Source of the DNA: Cerasicoccus frondis
GTDB taxonomy: Bacteria > Verrucomicrobiota > Verrucomicrobiia > Opitutales > Cerasicoccaceae
NCBI GenBank assembly: GCA_031296915.1
Contig: JAVDPC010000024.1
Span: 1-64,000 of the forward strand
Direction of reading: 5' to 3'
Length of the DNA: 64,000 bases
The translations under genes and the position numbers were made by a program. Positions 35,203-45,900 of the stretch are shown piece after piece; position 1 is the stretch's first letter, and each line of letters begins with the position of its first letter. The notes beneath the pieces were generated by a model, which had not been told where the DNA came from, ran no database searches, and worked only from the letters and a program-made list of their open reading frames with translations.

Positions 35203-37023
35203 ATGATCAAAAAACGACTGAAGACAGAACTGGCATTTCAGGTCTTATTTCTATTTGGATTCCTTCCATTTGTAGCCATCGGCGAAACCACAATCCGACC
35301 AGAAAAAGATCTCTTGCGAATCAGCCAAAGCGGTGACCCGTCGATCGAGAGTCAAATCACACGAGACGGTAGCCTAGCCAGTCTCCGCTTTCTGAAACCC
35401 AGTGAAATCTACAATCTGATGCCGAATTCGCATCGGCCTGATTTCTTGAAAACCGGCATGGGTCTACCCGATGAGAATCCCCTCGGTGGCTCACGTGGTA
35501 TCTTCCTCTGGCAGAATGGAGCGGTGCCCCTGCATGAAATTCTAAAACTGGATGATCAGACCATCCGTGCCAGCAGCAACAAAGCTGACTTGGTCTATAA
35601 CTTCAGTGTCGCGCAGACTGTTCGCATCACTGCGACCAATAAATCCGATTCCCCCATGCTCCTACTCATGGTGATAGACCCGACTGCGGGTGCGGTGCGA
35701 GCACCGGACGGCGACTTGGTCAAAACGCCTACCATGCGGTTCTGGCCTCACACCATCTGGTATCAGGATGGAGGCCCTGCCCACTGGAAGATCGAAATAA
35801 CAGGAGGCGACCGCATCTGGGGATCCGCCCCCGAAGTCGCCACCCCCTGGCGCAACGGACTCTATCAAGTCTGGGAAGCCCAATTAGAGGCGGGTGAGAC
35901 GCGAGAGATCACGATTCAGGCCAGCCGCCTTAGCAACGAGGCGATTGGGGAATATAAAGCACTCATCCCCGAATCAATCCCCACCCGCCGAACTTCACAG
36001 ATCGCCTTCCCGCTAGCTCCGCAGGCCAGCGACAGCTCGCTATCGTTGTATTCCCCCAAAGATTACCAGGTCTTCCAGCGGACAACTCAAGAAGAAGGAT
36101 CCATACAAATAGCAGGTTCCTTGCGTGAAGATTTCGATAAAATCGAAGCACGCATAACGGGAACGTCTGCATTCGGCAACATTCCACAGACATGGCTACC
36201 GATGGAAATAGACCATGCAAGTCATGGATTCTCGGCCGACCTAAAGCTTCCCGCCGGTGGATGGTATCAAGTCGAGCTACGCGCGCTGAACAAGGGACAG
36301 GTCATCGCCCAGGAAACAATCGAACACGTCGGTATTGGTGAGGTCTTCGTCACGTGTGGCCAATCAAATTCAACGAATTACGGAGCGACTGAAAAGGAGC
36401 GCAACCGCACACAGACCGGACTCGTCGCCAGCTTCAGTGGATCCCGCTGGCAGCTCTGCGAGGACCCGCTCCCCGGAAGCTCGGACAGCAGCCAAGGCGG
36501 CAGCCCTTGGACCTTCTTTGGCGATCGCATCGCGCGTGAGCAGAATGTGCCCGTTGGAATCGCGATTACCGGACACGGCGGTGCCCCCGTGCAAAACTGG
36601 ACCCCTGGCTCGTTTCCCTTCCTCTGGGTCATGACACGTATCAATCAGTTCGGACCTCACGGCTTCCGCGCCCTACTTTGGCATCAGGGAGAAAGTAATG
36701 TCCGTGGAACAAGTGAGTTTTACTATGACAAGCTCAAGGAAATCATCGAAGCCTCCCGTCAGGTAGCTGGTTGGGACATTCCTTGGATGGTAGCCCAAAC
36801 GTCCTATCTCAATCCTCGCGACTCTTCCTTTTCCAGCACACGCGATGCACAGGCAAAACTCTGGGCAGAAGGCTTTGCCATGCCCGGTCCCGACACCGAT
36901 ACATTGATCGGCGATGACCGCGACGGCGTTCACCTCAGCACCAGTGGCCTGAAAAAACATGGCGAACGATGGGCCACCTTGGTGAACCAATATTTAGACA
37001 CAATCTACAACCCCACACATTAA
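35203..37023 (+). CDS. Sialate O-acetylesterase-like SGNH esterase
   Basis: A 606-residue exported enzyme: signal peptide (about 1-27), a ~350-residue N-terminal beta region (aldose-epimerase or DUF-like, then a small Ig-like domain near 270-360), and a C-terminal SASA/SGNH domain. Catalytic motifs are 'VTCGQSNSTNYG' (Ser nucleophile, about 388), 'ITGHGGAPV' (Gly block), 'LWHQGESNVRG' and the 'DGVHLS' His. It would remove acetyl groups from a glycan in the periplasm or outside. Its stop is one base before the next esterase gene, so the two are translationally linked. Confidence 0.87.
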   Translation: MIKKRLKTELAFQVLFLFGFLPFVAIGETTIRPEKDLLRISQSGDPSIESQITRDGSLASLRFLKPSEIYNLMPNSHRPDFLKTGMGLPDENPLGGSRGIFLWQNGAVPLHEILKLDDQTIRASSNKADLVYNFSVAQTVRITATNKSDSPMLLLMVIDPTAGAVRAPDGDLVKTPTMRFWPHTIWYQDGGPAHWKIEITGGDRIWGSAPEVATPWRNGLYQVWEAQLEAGETREITIQASRLSNEAIGEYKALIPESIPTRRTSQIAFPLAPQASDSSLSLYSPKDYQVFQRTTQEEGSIQIAGSLREDFDKIEARITGTSAFGNIPQTWLPMEIDHASHGFSADLKLPAGGWYQVELRALNKGQVIAQETIEHVGIGEVFVTCGQSNSTNYGATEKERNRTQTGLVASFSGSRWQLCEDPLPGSSDSSQGGSPWTFFGDRIAREQNVPVGIAITGHGGAPVQNWTPGSFPFLWVMTRINQFGPHGFRALLWHQGESNVRGTSEFYYDKLKEIIEASRQVAGWDIPWMVAQTSYLNPRDSSFSSTRDAQAKLWAEGFAMPGPDTDTLIGDDRDGVHLSTSGLKKHGERWATLVNQYLDTIYNPTH

Positions 37024-37024
37024 A

Positions 37025-38434
37025 ATGCACCAAACACATAGGCTCTTAAGTGCCTTAGCGCTCTCCCTCATAACCATCACTCAAGCTGCCACTGCGGAAA
37101 GCTCGAACCGTTCGACCACACCAAAGATGCAGGACGCCTGGGGCGATCAACATCGCTCGCTCGTTCAAGAAGCGGAGGACAACGCAGACAAGATTCAGAT
37201 TGTCCTGCTGGGCGACTCCATCACTTGGCGCTGGAGCGGTGGCGCGGGCAAAGGTATCCGCGAAGAACGCTATGACCCGCATGGTGTGATCAACCTAGGC
37301 ATCAGTGCCGATCGTATCGAGCACGTCCTCTGGCGCTTGGAGAACGGCGAAATGGCTCCATTGAACCCAAAGATGGTCCTCCTGATGATTGGCACCAATA
37401 ACCTGCACGCCAATAGTGACGAGGAAATCGCCTACGGGGTGTGGAAGGTCGTTGAATACATTCGCAAGCATCACCCGGAAACCCGCGTCTTGGTTCAGGG
37501 CATCTTCCCACGCAGTCGCCCCGAAGGTCAAATGGAACGCATTCATACGATTAACGAGTATCTCGCAAAGCTCGATGATGGAGAAATGGTTGAATTCATT
37601 GATTTTGGGGAAGGCTTCCTCAACACCGACGGCAGTTTGAACACAACATGGTTTACCGACGGTCTGCATCCTGAAAAACCGGAAGCCTTCAAAGTCTGGG
37701 CTGATAGCATTCAACCGATCGTCGAAAAGTGGCTCATTACAGCGCCGATCGCCAACGTCCCAGCACCACGCGCGCCGGTCGCACAGCCTAAAGACATTTC
37801 CATTATCGAACCAAAATCTCGCAACGACTGGCTCTACAAATATAACCGATTCGTTAGTGAAACTGAACGCCATGAAGGCCACCTACTCTTCCTCGGCGAT
37901 ACCACCATGTCCAAATGGCAGCGCAGCCTTGATGAGCTATACACGGAACAGTATCGCTCTTACTCTCCCGTTTTCGGTGCCATGTGGAACAACCGCACGG
38001 AGAACATCCTCTGGCAATTGCAAAACATGCCAGCGGAGAATCTGGATCCAAAGTTGGTAATCCTGCAATTGCAGGAAAATGTAGTCTCCTACCACACACA
38101 GCCCGAGGATGTCGTGGCTGGTGTTGAGGCAATCGTCGATACGCTGAAATCACTCTATCCAGATACAGAGATTCTACTGGAAAGTGCTCTACCGGAGGTT
38201 CGCGGTGAGCGCGTACTCGTCTCTGATTCCATCAAAACATACAATCAACTGCTTGAGAAATATGCCCAACAGGATCCCAAGGTCCACTTTCTAAATTTAA
38301 CGGAGGTTTTCGAAGACGAACCCGCACAGTTCATCCCTAACCGCGTCAAGCAGACCGTTGAAGCCTATAGCAAATGGGGCGATGCCCGGGCACCGTTTGT
38401 GGAACAGGTGATGTCGAACGGTCATTCTCACTAA
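37025..38434 (+). CDS. Tandem SGNH hydrolase with a degenerate second domain
   Basis: A 469-residue exported protein (signal peptide about 1-24, ATAAES). The first SGNH domain (about 55-235) is intact: 'VLLGDSITWRW' (Ser), 'NLGISADRIEHVLWRL' (Gly), 'MIGTNNLHAN' (Asn) and 'FTDGLHPEKPEA' (Asp/His), as in PAF-acetylhydrolase-like esterases. The second (about 285-460) keeps the fold ('LLFLGDTTMSKW', 'ENILWQLQNMPAENLDPKLV') but has lost the GTNN Asn (replaced by QLQENVV) and the DGLHP dyad, so it is probably a binding or structural domain. It follows the SASA esterase by one base. Confidence 0.87.
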   Translation: MHQTHRLLSALALSLITITQAATAESSNRSTTPKMQDAWGDQHRSLVQEAEDNADKIQIVLLGDSITWRWSGGAGKGIREERYDPHGVINLGISADRIEHVLWRLENGEMAPLNPKMVLLMIGTNNLHANSDEEIAYGVWKVVEYIRKHHPETRVLVQGIFPRSRPEGQMERIHTINEYLAKLDDGEMVEFIDFGEGFLNTDGSLNTTWFTDGLHPEKPEAFKVWADSIQPIVEKWLITAPIANVPAPRAPVAQPKDISIIEPKSRNDWLYKYNRFVSETERHEGHLLFLGDTTMSKWQRSLDELYTEQYRSYSPVFGAMWNNRTENILWQLQNMPAENLDPKLVILQLQENVVSYHTQPEDVVAGVEAIVDTLKSLYPDTEILLESALPEVRGERVLVSDSIKTYNQLLEKYAQQDPKVHFLNLTEVFEDEPAQFIPNRVKQTVEAYSKWGDARAPFVEQVMSNGHSH

Positions 38435-38727
38435 TTGATTCGTCCTCTTCAATCGAGCCCACGAGCCAACCTTCGACAAGCCCAGGCCGACAAAGAAGCC
38501 TGTCCTACATCATCAAGGCAAATTCCGCCATATTCGAATCTTGCATCGGCGGAGAAACGGCACGACTCGTCATTTGAGATAGAAGGCTTTGGCTCCCAGT
38601 TAATCTCCAATCCACAACGCCCAAATGGCACGAAATGGCCTATGAGGACACCTTGGAGAGCAAAAGGTGCCAATGGACTTGGAGGACGAACTTCTCCCAA
38701 TACACTACGCTATCCGCGCAAAGGCCC

Positions 38728-39447
38728 TTAGCGGGTCCCCTTCTCGGAAATCGTTTTCATCTTCAGATAGGGACGGCGCGCATTTACCACATCAGTGAGA
38801 AAAACTAACGACCGCTTATTGGAATGATACATCCAGGCAGTATTGATTTTAGGCTCCCACTGATCATCGATTTTCATACTAAAATGAACTCGCATGTCCG
38901 CTTGATCATTCGAAGGAGATCGGATCAGCTTCGTTTGCTTACCGGGGATCACGAGTTTTTCATCACCAAGGATACAGCCCACTTCGTGCTGGCTTAAATT
39001 AATAATTCTGAAAGAGCCCAACGGGAAAACGCCAAGATCATGGTTCATCACCAGTGTATTCAATTGCATTGAGTTAGGCGAATTCAAATCACCGGAGCTC
39101 GATGGCATTTCCGTAAACAGAAAAAGAACCTCCTTTAATTGAGGATCCAAGTAAGCCTGTGCAACTCGCTCTCGAATAACTGTACCCGGTTCGAGCCCCG
39201 GCTTTTCTCGAAAAAAGACAATTGGATTTGGTCCCGTGTAAAGATACGGACCATTCATATGAGATTGCCCCACCCGAACCGTCTCCACGTGTTCGCCATT
39301 AAGGTATTGGATGCCATTAGCCTTAATCGTATCCCAAGCCAGAGTGCTGAAACGGATAGATATCTCATTCTCATCCGTATCGGCACTCAACTGCGCGCCG
39401 ATCATGACCAACACTGCGATCAATAGAAATAAGCTTTTTCGCATCAT
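38728..39447 (-). CDS. Exported partner of the giant pilin-leader protein, second copy
   Basis: About 239 residues from the ATG pair at 39447; a longer start at 39477 would overlap the upstream gene but weaken the signal peptide (MMRKSLFLLIAVLVMIGAQL). The beta-rich body shares layout with the protein at 25178-25984: 'GPNPIVFFREKPG' early, 'GSFRIINLSQHEVGCILGDE' centrally and 'HFSMKIDDQWEPKINT' late. It directly follows the second giant pilin-leader gene, exactly as in the first block. Function unknown. The gap 38435-38727 contains no evident gene. Confidence 0.72.
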   Translation of the reverse strand: MMRKSLFLLIAVLVMIGAQLSADTDENEISIRFSTLAWDTIKANGIQYLNGEHVETVRVGQSHMNGPYLYTGPNPIVFFREKPGLEPGTVIRERVAQAYLDPQLKEVLFLFTEMPSSSGDLNSPNSMQLNTLVMNHDLGVFPLGSFRIINLSQHEVGCILGDEKLVIPGKQTKLIRSPSNDQADMRVHFSMKIDDQWEPKINTAWMYHSNKRSLVFLTDVVNARRPYLKMKTISEKGTR

Positions 39448-39464
39448 AAAAATAAAGAATGTTC

Positions 39465-41330
39465 TTAGTCTAGCCATTGAATCGAACGGATGACAAAGCG
39501 TCGACCGAAGTCCAAATTGGTATCACTCGTTAATTGCAATGGGGGCAAGTTCGCATCATCGGCAGGATCAACATACTCCGGTAAGCGCTGAACAATCGCT
39601 TCACAACGAGCTGCCGTCGTCTGACCTGTTATAGGATCTTCATAATCCCCATAGGCACGGATCTTGAATGTATCGGACCGTGCGCTCAGCACAGGCCCCA
39701 AAGACATCAGTATGTCAGACTGCAGCAGATAGCCAGTGGCAGCCGCAGCAGTAGGACCTGTTGCATGTGACTTGTAAGGATAATTACTGCCTTCCGAATA
39801 AGTCACCCCAGGATCCTCAAGGTCGCCTTCAGTCACAACCTCCGTAAAATTGTCATTCACTGTAGTTGCTTCAATTGCAGCCTGTAATGGCCCCATCAAA
39901 CCGGTATCATCCGTCGACAGACGGCGGTTGACGAAGTCTGCCAGAGAAGTAAACGGCCCTCGTAATTTAACCTGAGCAACAATTGCATGAGCCAGCGCAT
40001 CAAGCTGAGCATCCGTTAATGACCGGAAGCCTTTCCAGTCATCTGAATTATCTCCTCCCGGAAGTGTCATACGACTGAAAGGCGAAGGCTGTTCTCCAGC
40101 GCGACTAACCGAATTGCCATTGAAGTAGGCCACATCGATTCCATTTGCTGCAGCTAGAACCGCTTTCCATGCCTCGACAGAAGTCGAATTCACATTAAAC
40201 GCGCCATCAACCATGAAATATTCTGCGGATTTCTGGTAAGCGTCTGCGGCGATCTTTGAATCCGCATTCGCATCCAACAAATCACCCAGAACTTCAGATG
40301 CAGAAACTCCGTCAAAGATCATTCGGGAATTCGGCAATGCATCTCGGTTTAAATAACGATTCAGCGACGTTTCAAAATCTTCATTCAAATCTTCTCTGGG
40401 CGTTAAACTTGAAAAATAATAGTTATCCCAAAGCGCCTCGTTCGCAAAATAGGACCAGTCAACTTGAGTGAAATTTTTGTTCAGCAAACGCTCAGTTACA
40501 GAATCACGAGCAATGAATGGACTTCCATAGGAATTCCCAACAACGAAAGCAGGCTCTTGAGCATAACGGGATATGTTGTTTACGTGTTGAAAAGCAGCCA
40601 GCGATTGCAAGGGGGCCGTGGGCAACTCAAAAAGCACAACATGCTGCACTCCATTGCGGTTATCCTGTCCCCAGAAACCATTCCCATTTCCCGCATCAAC
40701 AGCCACAATATCGGCATTCCAGTCGGTAAATGGTCGAATGTTATAGGACCAATTCCCAACAACAGGAAAGTCATATCCGTCGTTATCGCCACCAGTCATT
40801 CGCCTGATACTCTGGGCTCTCGGATTATATCGGGCGAGAAATTGAACTGGGTGATTCATATCGATGGTCCCTGAAGGTTTCAGATAAGTATCAATTAAAC
40901 CCAGTGGATGTCGGAAAGGTCCAGTCCCGTCGACCTCATTGTATTCTGCGATATCTTCGACCAAGCCAAAGTAAGAAGTATCTTCTTCCGGCCAATAAAA
41001 CTCACGTGCCCCGGTTGGGTTTTGCAGCGTTCCTGAGCTAATATTAAACCCCGAACTCCTTCCATTGGAAGACCAAACTAAATTTGAACTGACTAATAGT
41101 TTATCAGAATAACCTCCGGTTGCCCCGCCACCCGACTCACCGGATACTCGGATTTCAGTCCCCGGTTCAACGATCAATTGCTCCGAATCAATTGCGGAAT
41201 TATCGTCTTCATCAACTGACACCTTTATCTGATCGAAACGAAAATACTTCGCCTCAGCTTCCAAACTTCCGGAATAAGGCGATAGGTTCGCGGTAAATGA
41301 CTTTTCCAGAACTCCCTGCTTTTTCACCAA
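39465..41330 (-). CDS. Giant pilin-leader protein copy 2, C-terminal part (after frameshift)
   Basis: This 621-residue frame, open from a TTG at 41330, has no signal or pilin leader and matches the second half of the protein at 21620-25171: 'NVNSTSVEAWKAVLAAANG', 'LKLRGPF'-type segment VKLRGPFTSLADFVNR, 'VLSARSDTFKIRAYG', 'CEAIVQRLPEYVDPADD' and the terminal RRFVIRSIQWLD. It is offset by +1 from the frame upstream, with overlap 41254-41330. I read it as the 3' half of one gene broken within an A5 run, not as a separate gene. Alone it could not be exported by the pilin route. Confidence 0.75.
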   Translation of the reverse strand: MVKKQGVLEKSFTANLSPYSGSLEAEAKYFRFDQIKVSVDEDDNSAIDSEQLIVEPGTEIRVSGESGGGATGGYSDKLLVSSNLVWSSNGRSSGFNISSGTLQNPTGAREFYWPEEDTSYFGLVEDIAEYNEVDGTGPFRHPLGLIDTYLKPSGTIDMNHPVQFLARYNPRAQSIRRMTGGDNDGYDFPVVGNWSYNIRPFTDWNADIVAVDAGNGNGFWGQDNRNGVQHVVLFELPTAPLQSLAAFQHVNNISRYAQEPAFVVGNSYGSPFIARDSVTERLLNKNFTQVDWSYFANEALWDNYYFSSLTPREDLNEDFETSLNRYLNRDALPNSRMIFDGVSASEVLGDLLDANADSKIAADAYQKSAEYFMVDGAFNVNSTSVEAWKAVLAAANGIDVAYFNGNSVSRAGEQPSPFSRMTLPGGDNSDDWKGFRSLTDAQLDALAHAIVAQVKLRGPFTSLADFVNRRLSTDDTGLMGPLQAAIEATTVNDNFTEVVTEGDLEDPGVTYSEGSNYPYKSHATGPTAAAATGYLLQSDILMSLGPVLSARSDTFKIRAYGDYEDPITGQTTAARCEAIVQRLPEYVDPADDANLPPLQLTSDTNLDFGRRFVIRSIQWLD

Positions 41331-42981
41331 TCGAATCTACTGTTGAATAAACCTTAACTTGCCCCGGGGCTAATGTGCTTCCTTCCAAATAACAGATCAA
41401 ACCAGCATAACTGAAATTCTTCGTTTCGTTCGCATCACCCAATTTTAAGTTAATGGTTTGAAGCGCTTCACCTGGTTCCCGATATGAAAACTCCATCGGT
41501 AATATTAGGAAATTCCAATTAACATGCATCTGTTCAAAATCTAGCTCAACGTTGTAAGGATTCCAAATCGTGACCACTGGGCTGGCCAGTAAATCAATTC
41601 TATATTTATAGTCCGTGCTATCAGGATCAGGAAAGACTTTGACCGCTTGCAAACTTAGAAATAATTGAACCCGCGTAACGACCGGATGAATTTGCATATC
41701 AGTCGGACGAGGGACGCGCGTAGTTCCACCTCCGTAGAAATTCGACACATTCATGTCATAGGTTCCGGTGGAGTAAAGAGCTGCGGGCAGACTGTAATTA
41801 TTACTAGAAGTCCCATCCTGCATCTGAGGAAAAAAAGGACGTGAATCAATGGTATATCGATTCCCCTGCCTTTCGACACCCCTTGGGTGAGCGGTTTTGT
41901 AATCCACAAAACGGTCCGGATCATTCTGCAAGTATAAGCGATAATAATTGCGTAACAGATGCCAAGTCGGACCACGGATGCCATCTCCATTCGGCGTATA
42001 ATCATGCGTAAATAAGTAGCGAATTTCGTGTCCCGTGATTGTCCCATTCACGCCTGGCGCTAACGACTCTCCGCCCGCAGCAAAATTTGTATCAGCATTA
42101 AAATCATCCAGATCCATCTCGAAAGCTAAGCTTAGGTCCTGCTTGAGCCCTCCCTCAGCTACATTTGCAAGAACACCTAAACTGGAGGTGGTCAAATCAT
42201 GTAGTAGAATTGTGGGTAAATCCGCTAAACCGCTTTCTATCAGTGGTAGTTGGTCCAATGTGCTCATACGCTCTATTTGCGATTCAATTGAGCTATCCAG
42301 TGGATCCATGTAATCACCAATCACCGACGAATCAGGCAAGGTGATTTTCTCAATACCCGTTCGCTGTCCGGTCATTTGGGAAAAATGGTAATCATTGGCC
42401 GCAAGACCACTACTCAAACGGTGCGGATCCGTCAGATTTACTTTGGCTTTCACTCCCTCATCCGCGACCCAGTACGCATAGTGACCATTCCCCCACTGAT
42501 TATTAATGGACTCGAGCCCAACCACCACTTCATTCGAAGGGTTGGAAGCATCTTCATGCAGCATCACCGGGTTCAGAACTTCACCACCAGGAATTAAATC
42601 GTTACCCGATAGATCTTTACCGGAGATCAACCAATCAACTTGAGTTGCTGAGCTGAAAGGCACGAAAGGATCTCGATTCGAAACATCCCAAACTCCTGTC
42701 CAGCGACGATGCGTATCATCAGCCAGACCATCCACCAAATCAGCCGTGGCGGTAACTCGCTGGTCAGGCCCTGCGCTCTTCTGTAGTTCGCCTAAGGCAA
42801 TTTGCAAGCCCAAGAGCGCATTTGATCTCGCAAGAGAAACGTCGTGTTGCACATGAATACTCTGCATTTCCACTCGAACCAATGTCGTCAAAGAAAGGCA
42901 CAACATTAAGATGAAAGCCATGAGCGAAAGTGCGATGACCAAGGCGAAACCTTGGGATTGATTCGGAGGGGATCTTTTCAT
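41254..42981 (-). CDS. Giant pilin-leader protein copy 2, N-terminal part (before frameshift)
   Basis: From the ATG at 42981 (MKRSPPNQSQGFALVIALSL), chosen because it gives a standard short basic pilin leader and begins 8 bases after the upstream stop; an in-frame ATG at 43029 would overlap that gene. Then come 'NALLGLQIALGELQKSAGPD' and QRVTATADLV, matching the first copy at 21620. The frame ends about 25 residues past the overlap start, after 'APGQVKVYSTVDSIGEK'. With one base removed from the A5 run just after GGTG, the reading would continue into the next frame as a ~1190-residue protein, the same length as copy 1. Confidence 0.75.
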   Translation of the reverse strand: MKRSPPNQSQGFALVIALSLMAFILMLCLSLTTLVRVEMQSIHVQHDVSLARSNALLGLQIALGELQKSAGPDQRVTATADLVDGLADDTHRRWTGVWDVSNRDPFVPFSSATQVDWLISGKDLSGNDLIPGGEVLNPVMLHEDASNPSNEVVVGLESINNQWGNGHYAYWVADEGVKAKVNLTDPHRLSSGLAANDYHFSQMTGQRTGIEKITLPDSSVIGDYMDPLDSSIESQIERMSTLDQLPLIESGLADLPTILLHDLTTSSLGVLANVAEGGLKQDLSLAFEMDLDDFNADTNFAAGGESLAPGVNGTITGHEIRYLFTHDYTPNGDGIRGPTWHLLRNYYRLYLQNDPDRFVDYKTAHPRGVERQGNRYTIDSRPFFPQMQDGTSSNNYSLPAALYSTGTYDMNVSNFYGGGTTRVPRPTDMQIHPVVTRVQLFLSLQAVKVFPDPDSTDYKYRIDLLASPVVTIWNPYNVELDFEQMHVNWNFLILPMEFSYREPGEALQTINLKLGDANETKNFSYAGLICYLEGSTLAPGQVKVYSTVDSIGEKAGSSGKVIYREPIALFRKFGS

Positions 42982-42988
42982 GCGCAAT

Positions 42989-45900
42989 TCAAAGGGTAAT
43001 TGTATAAAAATCTTCTTCAGATGGAACATAGAACTTCAAGCCTACTGAGCGTATTTCTCCGCGAACCGGACCTTCACGCGTCGAAAGCTCAATCATATTG
43101 ATTTCTCCGAATTTGATCCAAGGGGTCACATCCAGCTCAAAACGATCTTCAATTTGGTGTCGGAATCGCATGACCCAGCGTCCATTCATGAGCACACCAA
43201 TTATGCCACCAACATCGTGCACGGCAACACGCACACGCTTATCTGAATACTCCTTAGGAATGAAGACCTCGCGACGCAGTTGCATCGCATCATATTTCCC
43301 AGGGAGTTCAATTGAAGCATCGTAGAACAAAGAATCCAGACTCGACTCCCAAGCACCAGCCAGATCGATGCTGGCCTCAGGCTCCCGTTGATGCCACAAC
43401 CATGCCGTGCCCCGCGTTCCCGCAAGCACAGAATCGCTCTGTATTTCTACAGCGAGAACATGCTCGCTACCAGGAGTCAGCGCATTGAATGGATTTGCAT
43501 TAACGATACCTTTATGACTCCAATCCTGGACCAGTTGGCCATCTAGCCAAATACGTCCCTTGGTGACAAATGTGGATTGCCACCAGGAATGCAGCCCCAT
43601 TTCAACAAAGCCATCGGTCCAATCTGCTGGAACGGTAAAGCGCTTACGGAGAAGCGCATGGCTAACCTCTGTATATTCCGGAATGGTGCTCCAGGCTCCA
43701 AGCATCTCAAGTTCACCCCAAGCAGAATCATCATAGTCAATCGCAAGCATTTCTGCCTCTGGTTCAGAACCATCCGATGGCAGTATCTTCCACGCTTTGC
43801 CTAAATCAACTGAATGGGGATGTAGTGGTTCAGCATATTCAGTCATATCCGGTTCAACAGCCGCACGCCACCAATTACGTTGTAACGCAAACCACCGAAT
43901 CGGTGCTTTTGTAATTTCAGAACGTGGTGTAAGAAAAACACGTGTTTGCATCGGTTCTAAATCAATGGGAATGCCGCCCGATTCTACTTCCATTTGCTGG
44001 CCGCGAACAACGTCATATGCCCACTTCGAAATATTCGACTCGGGCAGCTCAATGCGCCCCGACAGCGTCGACTCTTTATGCTGGTTCCAAACCGTCCATA
44101 CATCATAAAGACCATTATTAGTCACAAAATGTCGAAGTAGCACGTATTGGTTTTCCGGTGACCATTTCGATTCGATCAAATCAACTCCTTGCCATTCAAG
44201 CAACTGGCTGAACAAACGTCTTAAATGAACAATACGCTCTGGAAGGGGCCTATCCGCAGGTTCCAAGCGATCAGGCATTTTCGTCTTATCAAATCTACAT
44301 CCCATCTGGACGATATAACCTTCCCCGAGCGGACGCACCCCAATTGCCACGGAGCCATCTTCCCAGGACATCAATGGTTTCGCGTCAGGAGCGACAGGCT
44401 CTAAGGAAAGGCCATAAGCCCGAACACCTTTCCAATCACCGTGAAAAACAGAGGCTCCTTCTGCTGGATACATTCCGGAATCAGACACGCCGAGTTCAGA
44501 AACCCGAAATCCGGTCAAACTCGAGATCGGCCATGAATTTGGCCTTTCCGGAGTGTGTCGCCCAGTTTCAACAAAAGTCACAAAGACACCTCCTTGCCGC
44601 ACATAAGCTTCAATCTCCTCCAGCAGAGTTGCATCCATCACGGAGGTATTCGTATCAATAATGACCTTATACTTCTCGGTGTCACCACCTCTAAAAGAGG
44701 TTTCGGCAACGGCATCGCTTTCAACAACACCTCGCATGTAAGCACGCCAATTCCACTCCCAATAGCCCGCATTTAAACGCTTCGCGTCACGTTTCCAAGG
44801 GAAGGAGGTATACGTATTTGCGTTGGTGGAATACAACGCGGCCACGTCCGCCTTCGGTGCATTATGTTTCCCCAACAACTTGATTGCAGGGAGGTGTTCT
44901 TCGAAATGCGCGCGAATGTCTTCATCCCAGAGAATGTTTCCGATATGAATAAAATAATCAATTCCTTGCAGACCTTCGGTCAGGTAAAGCCCAAGATGCT
45001 TTTTAAATCCATCCAAATCTCTGGCGGGGCCTCCTGGCTCCAGACTGAAAGGTAAGCCAGCGCCACGCATCAATGATGGTAAATAATCAGCCCAGAAGGC
45101 TCCCATATATCCGGTGTTGTGAAAGTTGGCGCCGTAGTCTTTGGCTAACTCCAGCATTGAGGCTGCGTAGCCATCCGGAGCCATGAGCATGACCTGATGA
45201 TCGGGAGTCACCTGACGGATCATATTTAAGGATCGCTTAGCAACGTCCACTCGAGACCACTGAGTCCAGTTCATGAAATCCACCCAACGGGCATTAACCT
45301 CAGGCTCTAGATCTGGATATTGCTTCGGAGGATGAGACGACAGGTAAATTCGATAAGCAATCATCGCCTGAGGAAGCCTGATTGAAAGTTGATTCTGTCC
45401 GGCGACTAACTGATCTGAAACTTCGATAGCGGTCCAATGAGGAAAATGATGCTCTACCTCCTCTTCCGTAATCAATTCGCCATTGAGATACGCCTTCACC
45501 ACCCCCTTTGTGGCCATATTCAGGTCCCACAGATAGAGCCAGACCTGATCCTTGTGCTTCAACCAGGCCTGTGGTACATCGATTGTTCGACGCAATACCG
45601 CCGGACGTTGTTCGATCATCATCACATGATCGGTGGCAGAAGCTTCTAGCTCCCCCCATTCGGAGTCGTCAAAATCGACCGTAAACCATTCATCTGACGC
45701 GCCAAGCGTAGGGATATCTTTGCTGTAAGTTTTGTTATTATCGTTTAGCTTGTAGCTGACACCTTCAGGCAAGGATTCATAACGAATTTTCCAAAGACCG
45801 GATAAATCCAAAGCCGATTCCCCCCATCCGAGGAAAGAAGCGACTTCTGGCGCCCGAACGTCATCCATGCTGGAATAGTTGGTGCCCCATCGAGCATTCA

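Noticed and set aside
41254..41330. Programmed ribosomal frameshift in the giant pilin-leader gene
   Set aside because: An A5 run is present but no stimulatory stem or internal Shine-Dalgarno was evident, and the intact paralogue has no such site; mutation or sequencing error is simpler.
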